A model generated the notes under the pieces. The model was not told the DNA's origin and did no database searches. It worked only from the letters and a program-made list of their open reading frames with translations. The position numbers and the translations under genes are program-made. From Comamonadaceae bacterium (GTDB lineage: Bacteria; Pseudomonadota; Gammaproteobacteria; Burkholderiales; Burkholderiaceae_C): a stretch of 13,045 nt of DNA. Position 1 is the stretch's first letter, and each line of letters opens with the position of its first letter. Shown piece after piece: positions 1 to 5,299 of the stretch. Location: NCBI GenBank assembly GCA_947451445.1, contig CANFZJ010000047.1:1-13045 (forward strand), in the 5' to 3' direction.

Positions 1-15
1 CCCCCTGCTACAGCG

Positions 16-801
16 TCAAGCGCCCAGCCCGACGCCGAGCGACGCCATATGCAAACAAATCGCTGCCGCTGCCGCCACGTTGAGCGACTCCTCGCCGCCC
101 GGCTGGGCAATGCGCACCGCCACGCTGGCGCGGGCTTGCAAGGCCGGGCCGACGCCCTGCCCTTCGTGGCCCATAGCCAGCGCGCAAGGGAAAGGTGGCG
201 CTTTTTCATGCAAAAAATGGCCCTGGTGGGAGCTGGTGACGACCAGCGGCACGGCCAGCACGTCCAGCGCTTCGGGCTCCAGGCCTTCGATCAGGCGCAG
301 GCCAAAATGCGCGCCCATGCCCGCCCGCAGCACTTTGGGGCTCCACAACGCAGCGGACCCTTTGAGGGCGATGACCTGTTTGAAGCCAAAAGCCCCGGCG
401 CTGCGCAAGATGGAGCCGACATTGCCTGCGTCCTGCACCCGGTCCAGCACCACACTGGCGGCCAGCGGGTCGATGGCGATAGCGGCAGGCAGGTCCACCA
501 CAAAACCCATCTGGGCAGGCGACTCCAGGCTGCTGAGGTCGGCGAACAGTGCATCGGCCATTACTATCGTTTTAATAGCTGCTTGCGCATATTGCACCTG
601 CGCCAGAGGCCAAAAAGACTCTTTAAATACCGCCAGCGCGGGCTTCCAGCCCCGGGCCAACGCGGCGCGGCACAGGTGGTCGCCTTCGAGCCAAACCCGG
701 CCCTGTTTGCGGTAGGCGGTGCTGTCTTGCGACAGACGGCGCAGCTCTTTGAGCAGCGGGTTGTCGCGCGACTGGATGTGAACGATGGGATCAGAACTCA
801 T
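16..801 (-). CDS. TrmH/SpoU-family RNA 2'-O-ribose methyltransferase
   Basis: Predicted S-adenosylmethionine-dependent enzyme that methylates a ribose 2'-OH in tRNA or rRNA; the target nucleotide cannot be read from the sequence. The 261-residue product has the SpoU layout: an N-terminal substrate-binding domain (about 1-105), then the knotted methyltransferase domain with motif 1 at 120-139 (LDRVQDAGNVGSILRSAGAF, including N127 and R133), motif 2 at 209-217 (AMGHEGQGV; many relatives have N where H212 is) and motif 3 at 232-242 (AQPGGEESLNV). The ATG at 799-801 was chosen because it overlaps the rnhB stop as ATGA and gives the usual N-terminus (MSSDPIVHIQSRDNPLLKEL); the reading frame stays open further upstream, but that would lie inside rnhB. 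Residues about 65-80 are encoded by a short repeat shared with lpxB and dxr. It is the last gene of the cluster in this window. Family assignment is firm; RlmB- or TrmH-type specificity is open. Confidence 0.9.
   Translation of the reverse strand: MSSDPIVHIQSRDNPLLKELRRLSQDSTAYRKQGRVWLEGDHLCRAALARGWKPALAVFKESFWPLAQVQYAQAAIKTIVMADALFADLSSLESPAQMGFVVDLPAAIAIDPLAASVVLDRVQDAGNVGSILRSAGAFGFKQVIALKGSAALWSPKVLRAGMGAHFGLRLIEGLEPEALDVLAVPLVVTSSHQGHFLHEKAPPFPCALAMGHEGQGVGPALQARASVAVRIAQPGGEESLNVAAAAAICLHMASLGVGLGA
563..610 (+). repeat. Dispersed degenerate repeat, copy 1 (inside methyltransferase gene)
   Basis: Core TAATAGCTGCTTGCGCATAT (573-592) followed by TGCACCTGCGCCAGAGGCC (593-611). It aligns without gaps to copies in lpxB and dxr (24 and 25 of 32 identical over 571-602). 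A small stem is formed by GCGCA (585-589) and TGCGC (599-603) around a 9-base loop. It is antisense to the gene and encodes residues about 65-80 (around AQVQYAQAAIKTIV). I recall similar sequences as frequent in Comamonadaceae genomes, but this is from memory. Confidence 0.65.
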
Positions 802-1415
802 TTCAATACCGCCGTGACCGGGGCAAACGTTTTGCGGTGCAGCGGGCAGGCGCCGTGGACTTGCAAAGCAGCCAAGTGCGCCGCCGTGCCGTAGCCCTTG
901 TGCCCGGCAAAGCCGTACTGCGGGTAGTCCAGATCGACCTGGGCACACCAGCGGTCACGGGTCACCTTGGCCAGGATGGAGGCGGCAGAGATAGCGGGCA
1001 CCAGGGCATCGCCTTTGACGATGGCGTCGCTGGTCATGCTCAAGGTAGGCAGGCGGTTGCCATCGACCAGCACGTGGCCGGGCTTGAGGCGCAGGCCCTC
1101 CACGGCGCGCTGCATGGCCAGCATGGTGGCTTGCAGGATGTTGTGTTGCTCAATTTCTGCCACGCTGGCTTCGGCGATGGAGCAGCACAGGGCTTTGGCC
1201 ATGATTTCATCAAACAGCTGCTCGCGGCGCTTGGCGGTCAGCTTTTTGGAATCGGCCAGTCCGCTGATGGGCTGGCGCGCGTCCAGGATCACGGCGGCAG
1301 CCACTACGGGCCCGGCCAACGGCCCACGCCCGGCTTCGTCCACACCTGCGACCAGGCCGTGGGTGCTCCAGGCCAGCGTGGCTTGCTCAGGCTTCAATAA
1401 TTTTTTGGATGGCAT
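798..1415 (-). CDS. rnhB: Ribonuclease HII
   Basis: Endonuclease that cuts the RNA strand of RNA-DNA hybrids and starts removal of ribonucleotides misincorporated in DNA; cytoplasmic, divalent-metal dependent. The 205-residue product has the family signature at 22-36 (VAGVDEAGRGPLAGP). The four acidic catalytic residues align, by my recollection of the E. coli protein, as D26, E27, D118 (LVDGN) and D136 (VKGD), followed by ISAASILAKVTRD. The C-terminal YPQYGFAGHKGYGTAAH segment is also typical. The chosen ATG at 1413-1415 lies inside lpxB, giving a 29-bp overlap with no clear Shine-Dalgarno sequence; the conserved core begins around residue 21, so a slightly later start is possible. Its stop overlaps the methyltransferase start as ATGA. 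The lpxB-rnhB order matches enterobacteria, where dnaE follows; here a methyltransferase follows instead. Confidence 0.95.
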   Translation of the reverse strand: MPSKKLLKPEQATLAWSTHGLVAGVDEAGRGPLAGPVVAAAVILDARQPISGLADSKKLTAKRREQLFDEIMAKALCCSIAEASVAEIEQHNILQATMLAMQRAVEGLRLKPGHVLVDGNRLPTLSMTSDAIVKGDALVPAISAASILAKVTRDRWCAQVDLDYPQYGFAGHKGYGTAAHLAALQVHGACPLHRKTFAPVTAVLK

Positions 1416-2532
1416 CGGTGGCAAGCAGTGCGGTGTCGCGCTGCAAACTGTGGTGTAGCGCGGTAAATTGGGCTTCGAGGGCCGCGATTCTCGCAGAGCC
1501 TTTGGCGTCCAGCCATTGCAAGGTGGCTGCGGCCAGCGCCTGGGGCGTGGCGGCATCTTGCAATAGCTCGGGCACCACGAAGTCGCGGCACAAGATGTTG
1601 GGCAGGCCGACCCAAGGCTGCAGCTGCTTGCGCTGCATCAGCTTCCACGACAGCCAGTGCATGTTGTAGGCGATGACCATGGGCCGCTTGAACAGCGCGG
1701 CCTCCAGCGTGGCCGTGCCGCTGGCGATCAACGTGGCGTCGCAGGCAGCCAGCACGGTGTGCGACTGGCCGGTGACGATCTGCACGCGCCCGGCCAAACC
1801 CGCCTGCGCTGCCATCGCTTCGATCTGCTCTTGCAACGAAGGAATCGCGGGAACTACAAATTTGATAGCTGGTCGCGCAATCAGCATCTGCGCTGCAGCC
1901 TGAAAGAACCGTAAAGCCAGATACTTGATCTCGGACCGGCGGCTGCCGGGCAGGATCGCCACCACATCGTCGTCCGCGCCCAAACCCAGCTTCTGCCGTG
2001 CGGCTGTGCGGTCGGGCTCTAGCGGGATGACGCTGGCCAGCGGGTGGCCGACGTAGGTGGCGGCAATGCCGTGCTCGGCCAGCAAGGCCGGCTCGAACGG
2101 GAAGATGCACAGCACGTGGTCGGCCGCGTGGCGAATTTTTTCCACCCGGTCGGCACGCCAGGCCCAGATCGACGGGCAGATGAAATGCACGGTCGGGATA
2201 CCCTGGGCTTTCAGCGCCGCCTCCAGCCCCAGGTTGAAGTCGGGCGCGTCCACGCCGATGAAGACGCTGGGGCGGTCGCGCTGCAGCCGCTCACGCAGCT
2301 GCTTGCGGATGCCCAGCAGCTCGTACAGGCGCAGAAAAACGTCCATGTTGTAGCCGTGCACGGCCAGCTTTTCGCTCGGCCAGGCGGCCTGGAAGCCGCG
2401 CTTCGCCATCTGCGGGCCGCCGATGCCACTGGATTGCAGGTCAGGCCAGCGTTGGCGCAGCCCGTCCAGCACCAAGCCCGCCAGCAAGTCGCCAGACGCC
2501 TCGCCGGCCACCATGGCAATGCGAGGTGCCAT
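1387..2532 (-). CDS. lpxB: Lipid-A-disaccharide synthase
   Basis: Glycosyltransferase (GT19) that joins UDP-2,3-diacylglucosamine and lipid X to form the tetra-acylated disaccharide of lipid A at the inner face of the cytoplasmic membrane. The 381-residue product is of normal length. Visible hallmarks are the N-terminal GEASGD loop (10-15), VDAPDFN (94-100, with D95 matching the acidic residue found important in E. coli), PSIWAWR (120-126), IFPFE (143-147), YVGHPLA (160-166), LPGSRRSEI (194-202) and the C-terminal donor-site SGTATLEAAL (271-280). The ATG at 2530-2532 shares one base with the lpxA stop (TAATG), indicating translational coupling. The open frame extends further upstream, but that stretch lies inside lpxA and is not conserved. 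Residues about 211-226 (helix into beta strand) are encoded by one copy of the dispersed repeat; alignment with E. coli LpxB from memory suggests no change in length there. Confidence 0.97.
   Translation of the reverse strand: MAPRIAMVAGEASGDLLAGLVLDGLRQRWPDLQSSGIGGPQMAKRGFQAAWPSEKLAVHGYNMDVFLRLYELLGIRKQLRERLQRDRPSVFIGVDAPDFNLGLEAALKAQGIPTVHFICPSIWAWRADRVEKIRHAADHVLCIFPFEPALLAEHGIAATYVGHPLASVIPLEPDRTAARQKLGLGADDDVVAILPGSRRSEIKYLALRFFQAAAQMLIARPAIKFVVPAIPSLQEQIEAMAAQAGLAGRVQIVTGQSHTVLAACDATLIASGTATLEAALFKRPMVIAYNMHWLSWKLMQRKQLQPWVGLPNILCRDFVVPELLQDAATPQALAAATLQWLDAKGSARIAALEAQFTALHHSLQRDTALLATDAIQKIIEA
1853..1900 (+). repeat. Dispersed degenerate repeat, copy 2 (inside lpxB)
   Basis: Core TTTGATAGCTGGTCGCGCAA (1861-1880) followed by TCAGCATCTGCG. 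It aligns without gaps to copy 1, including the upstream ACTA at the same distance from ATAGCT. The stem GCGCA (1875-1879) / TGCGC (1889-1893) is kept with the same 9-base loop. It is read antisense in lpxB in the same codon phase as the other copies (AQMLIARPAIKFVV). Confidence 0.55.
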
Positions 2533-3320
2533 TAGCGCGCAATGCCGCTGACAGAGCTTGCGAGAAAGTTGTCCATCAAAACCACATCTGCCGCAGCCTC
2601 GGGCACTGCGGCCGCCAGTGCCTGGATGGCGGTGCGCGCCTCTTCCAAGGTTTTGCCTTGACGGTAAAGGAATTTGTGCATCTCGCGGATGGCCCGCAGG
2701 CGCGCGTCCGAAAAGTCGCACCGCTTCAGGCCGACCAGGTTCACCGCCCGCACGGCCAGCGGGTTGCCGTCCACCACCATGAAGGGCGGAATGTCTTTGG
2801 CGACGTGGCTGGCAAAACCGACCATCGTGTGGGCACCGATGCGCATGCGCTGCAGCACACCGGTCAGGCCGCCGATGGTGGCCCAGTCGCCCACTTGCAC
2901 ATGCCCGGCCAACGTGGTGTTGTTGGCCATGGTGATCTGGTTACCCAGTTGGCAGTCGTGCGCGATGTGCACGTAGGCCATGACCCAGTTGTCGTCGCCG
3001 ATGCGGGTCACGCCCACGTCTTGCACCGTACCCAGGTTGAAGGTACAGAACTCGCGGATGATGTTGCGGTCGCCAATCACGAGCTCGGTGGGTTCACCGG
3101 CATATTTTTTGTCCTGCGGCACCGCCCCCAGCGAGTTGAACTGGAAGATCCGGTTGTCCGTGCCGATGGTGGTGTGGCCTTCAATGGCGCAGTGCGGGCC
3201 AATGGTGGTACCCGCGCCGACTTTGACGTGCGGGCCGATGACCGTGTACGGGCCTACTGTGACCGACGGGTGCAATTGCGCCTGCGGGTCCACCACGGCG
3301 GTGGCGTGGATGGCTGTCAC
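2532..3320 (-). CDS. lpxA: UDP-N-acetylglucosamine O-acyltransferase
   Basis: First enzyme of lipid A synthesis: transfers a 3-hydroxyacyl chain from ACP to the 3-OH of UDP-GlcNAc. The 262-residue protein matches E. coli length. Hexapeptide repeats of the left-handed beta helix fill about residues 1-185 (for example IGPHVKVGAGTTIG), followed by a helical C-terminal domain. The general base of E. coli LpxA, H125, corresponds to H121 here (VHIAHDCQLGN), and the IGDRNIIRE and LAGHV blocks are conserved. The position equivalent to the E. coli chain-length ruler G173 is F169, suggesting a shorter acyl donor. The start codon is GTG (3318-3320), supported by a Shine-Dalgarno sequence that includes the fabZ stop; it lies 9 bp after fabZ and overlaps lpxB by one base. 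FabZ and LpxA compete for the same 3-hydroxyacyl-ACP, so their linkage makes metabolic sense. Confidence 0.97.
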   Translation of the reverse strand: MTAIHATAVVDPQAQLHPSVTVGPYTVIGPHVKVGAGTTIGPHCAIEGHTTIGTDNRIFQFNSLGAVPQDKKYAGEPTELVIGDRNIIREFCTFNLGTVQDVGVTRIGDDNWVMAYVHIAHDCQLGNQITMANNTTLAGHVQVGDWATIGGLTGVLQRMRIGAHTMVGFASHVAKDIPPFMVVDGNPLAVRAVNLVGLKRCDFSDARLRAIREMHKFLYRQGKTLEEARTAIQALAAAVPEAAADVVLMDNFLASSVSGIAR

Positions 3321-3332
3321 GTCCAGCCTTTA
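3321..3332 (-). promoter_or_regulatory. Ribosome binding site for the GTG start of lpxA
   Basis: On the minus strand TAAAGG (3327-3332) sits six bases before the GTG start of lpxA. Its first three bases are the stop codon of fabZ, so terminating ribosomes reach the initiation site directly. It supports GTG at 3320 as the lpxA start despite the non-ATG codon. Confidence 0.6.
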
Positions 3333-3770
3333 CGCAATGCTGCGCATGGCGCAGGTCAGCTCGGCCTCAACCGCCAGCTCGTCGCCCACCAGGCCCTGGG
3401 CCTTGAATTTGAAAATACCGGCCTTCATGCGCACCAGCTCTACGTTCAGCAGCAACTGGTCGCCGGGTTCCACCGGGCGCTTGAAGCGGGCGTTGTCGAT
3501 GGCGGCAAAGTAGTACACCGTATCGTCGTCAGGCGATTTGCCCAGAGCGTCAAACGCCAGCAGGGCCGCAGCCTGGGCCAGCGCTTCCAGCATCAGCACG
3601 CCGGGCATGACCGGGCGGCGCGGGAAGTGGCCTTCAAAAAACGGCTCGTTGATGGTAACGTTTTTCAGCGCCCGGATGGACTTGGATTTTTCGATGCTCA
3701 ACACCCGGTCCACCATCAAAAAGGGGTAACGGTGCGGCAGTTGCTTCAGGATTTGGTGGATGTCCATCAT
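3330..3770 (-). CDS. fabZ: 3-hydroxyacyl-[acyl-carrier-protein] dehydratase FabZ
   Basis: Dehydrates 3-hydroxyacyl-ACP to trans-2-enoyl-ACP in type II fatty acid elongation. The 146-residue single hotdog-fold protein has the conserved N-terminus (LPHRYPFLMVDRV, 11-23), catalytic H48 in the EGHFPRRPVMPG segment (46-57) and catalytic E62 in MLEALAQ (60-66). Later blocks (YFAAIDNARFKRPVEPGDQL) also fit. The first of two tandem ATGs (3768-3770) overlaps the lpxD stop as ATGA; the second ATG, one codon later, is equally possible. No separate Shine-Dalgarno sequence is seen, so translation is probably coupled to lpxD. Being embedded between lpxD and lpxA places control of 3-hydroxyacyl-ACP flux beside the two acyltransferases that use that substrate. 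Confidence 0.97.
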   Translation of the reverse strand: MMDIHQILKQLPHRYPFLMVDRVLSIEKSKSIRALKNVTINEPFFEGHFPRRPVMPGVLMLEALAQAAALLAFDALGKSPDDDTVYYFAAIDNARFKRPVEPGDQLLLNVELVRMKAGIFKFKAQGLVGDELAVEAELTCAMRSIA

Positions 3771-4765
3771 GGTGTATCGGGGCTCTGTTGGAGTTGTTCT
3801 AAGGTTTTTTCGACTGCCTTCAGGCGGTCACGCAGGCTGCTGAGTTGCTTGAGAGAAGCTGCATTTTTTTCCCACTGCGCATTGTCGTCAATCGGGAACA
3901 TGCCGGTGTAGTGGCCCGGCTTGCTGATGGAACGCGTGGCAACCGTGGCGGCGGAGATGTTCACGTGGTCGGCCAGGGTCAAATGGCCCAGCACAATCGC
4001 TCCGCCGCCGACTGTGCAATGGGCACCGATGCGGGCACTGCCCGCCACACCCACACACCCGGCCATGGCGGTGTGTGCGCCGATGTGCACGTTGTGGCCA
4101 ATCTGGATCAGGTTGTCGAGCTTGACACCGTTTTCGATCACCGTATCAAGCAGCGCACCCCGGTCAATACAGGTATTGGCGCCGATTTCCACGTTGTCAC
4201 CGATGCGGACTGCGCCGAGCTGCTCGATCTTTTCCCAGGCTCCGGCATTCGGCGCGAAGCCAAAACCATCCGCCCCGATGACCACGCCCGCGTGCAGCAG
4301 ACAGTGCGCCCCCACGCTGCAGTCTTCTCCCACGGTGACGCGGGACTTGAGCACCGTGCCCGCCCCAATGCGTGCACCGCGCTCGACCACGCAAAGCGGG
4401 CCAATGCTGGCGCTGGGGTCCACCACCGCCAGGGGGTCGATCACCGCACTGGGGTGGATGCCAGAGGCCTGCGCCGTGGCATGCTGGCGCTTCCACAGCT
4501 GGGTGACTTTGGCGAAATACAGATAGGGGTTGTCGGCCACGATGCAGGCACCACGTGCCAAGGCTACATCCTGCTGGGCCGGGCCGACGATGACGCAACC
4601 GGCTTGGGAATGCACCAGCTGCTGCTGGTATTTGGGATTGCTGAGGAAGGCCAGTTGAGCCGGCTGCGCCACTTCCAGCGGCGCGATGCCGGTGATAGAC
4701 AACTCTGGATCACCGTGCAACACGCCCCCCAGGGCTTCCACTATCGCGCCTAAACGCAGCGCCAT
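3767..4765 (-). CDS. lpxD: UDP-3-O-(3-hydroxyacyl)glucosamine N-acyltransferase
   Basis: Third enzyme of the lipid A pathway: adds an N-linked 3-hydroxyacyl chain to UDP-3-O-acylglucosamine using acyl-ACP. The 332-residue product has an N-terminal uridine-binding domain (about 1-100, with LAFLSNPKY at 38-46), a left-handed beta helix of hexapeptide repeats (about 103-270), and a C-terminal helical tail (about 298-326) rich in heptad-like Leu and Lys, as in the trimeric family. The GFGFAP element is at 167-172. The likely catalytic histidine is H224 (QIGHN), matching E. coli H239, and H261 (LGHL) matches H276. The ATG at 4763-4765 has a good Shine-Dalgarno sequence (AAGAAGGG, 4773-4780, spacing 7) in the 21-bp gap after skp. 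The 3' end overlaps fabZ by four bases. Confidence 0.97.
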   Translation of the reverse strand: MALRLGAIVEALGGVLHGDPELSITGIAPLEVAQPAQLAFLSNPKYQQQLVHSQAGCVIVGPAQQDVALARGACIVADNPYLYFAKVTQLWKRQHATAQASGIHPSAVIDPLAVVDPSASIGPLCVVERGARIGAGTVLKSRVTVGEDCSVGAHCLLHAGVVIGADGFGFAPNAGAWEKIEQLGAVRIGDNVEIGANTCIDRGALLDTVIENGVKLDNLIQIGHNVHIGAHTAMAGCVGVAGSARIGAHCTVGGGAIVLGHLTLADHVNISAATVATRSISKPGHYTGMFPIDDNAQWEKNAASLKQLSSLRDRLKAVEKTLEQLQQSPDTP

Positions 4766-4786
4766 CTTGGGGCCCTTCTTGAAAGA

Positions 4787-5299
4787 TTACTTGCTACCGT
4801 TCAGGGCCTTGATGACCTTGTCCGTGATGTCGTACTTGGGGTTGATGTAGACGGCCTCTTGCAGCACGGCGTCGTACTTTTCGGTTTCGGCAACCAGCTT
4901 GATGACCTTGTTGGCTTTTTCCAGCACCTGCTGCAACTCTTCGTTTTTGCGCGAGTTCAGGTCTTCCTGGAACTCACGGCGCTTACGCTGAAAGTCACGG
5001 TCTTGCTCGACCAATTGCTTCTGGCGCGAGGCGCGCTGGCTCTCGGCCAGGGTCGTCGCTTCACGCTCGAACTTGTCAGAGGCGGTCTTCAACACGGTTC
5101 CAGCGTCGTTCAACTCTTTTTCGCGCTTGGCAAATTCCGCTTCCAGTTTGGACTGGGCGGCTTTGGCTGCAGCGGACTCGCGAAAGATACGGTCGGTATT
5201 GACGAATCCGACACGGAATTCGTCCGCCTGCGCGTGGGCAGACAGCAGCATGGCCCCGAACAAAATGCCTGATCCGCATTGGCGTAGAAAGTTCTTCAT
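4787..5299 (-). CDS. skp: Periplasmic chaperone Skp/OmpH family
   Basis: Skp-type holdase that binds unfolded outer-membrane proteins in the periplasm and helps deliver them to the BAM complex. The 170-residue product starts with a clear Sec signal peptide (about 1-25, predicted cleavage after AHAQA). A short trimerisation strand follows (FRVGFVNTDRIFRES), then long charged helices (about 45-135) rich in Lys, Glu, Gln and Arg that form the coiled-coil tentacles, and a closing segment (YINPKYDITDKVIKAL) typical of OmpH proteins. The start ATG (5297-5299) shares one base with the bamA stop as TAATG, so the chaperone is translationally coupled to the insertase it serves. Sequence conservation in this family is low, so identification relies on architecture and context. 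Confidence 0.93.
   Translation of the reverse strand: MKNFLRQCGSGILFGAMLLSAHAQADEFRVGFVNTDRIFRESAAAKAAQSKLEAEFAKREKELNDAGTVLKTASDKFEREATTLAESQRASRQKQLVEQDRDFQRKRREFQEDLNSRKNEELQQVLEKANKVIKLVAETEKYDAVLQEAVYINPKYDITDKVIKALNGSK

Noticed and set aside
1..15. Possible terminator after the methyltransferase
   Set aside because: Only 15 bases remain beyond the stop codon, too few to judge.
802..948. Upstream extension of the methyltransferase frame
   Set aside because: It lies inside rnhB, and the peptide is not family-like. The ATGA overlap at 798-801 gives the expected start.
1618..1645. GCTGCTTGCGC in lpxB resembling the dispersed repeat
   Set aside because: Only the central bases match; the flanking ATAGCT, the 9-base loop spacing and the CTGCG arm are absent. 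It is probably a chance product of Gln/Leu codons.
2533..2721. Upstream extension of the lpxB frame
   Set aside because: It would lie inside lpxA, shows no LpxB homology, and the ATG at 2532 gives the conserved N-terminus and a TAATG junction.
2526..3911. Long plus-strand open frame of 461 codons opposite lpxA, fabZ and part of lpxD
   Set aside because: It lies wholly antisense to three confidently identified genes, has a low-complexity His/Val/Gly/Arg composition, and matches no family I know. Long antisense frames are expected in GC-rich genes with biased third positions.
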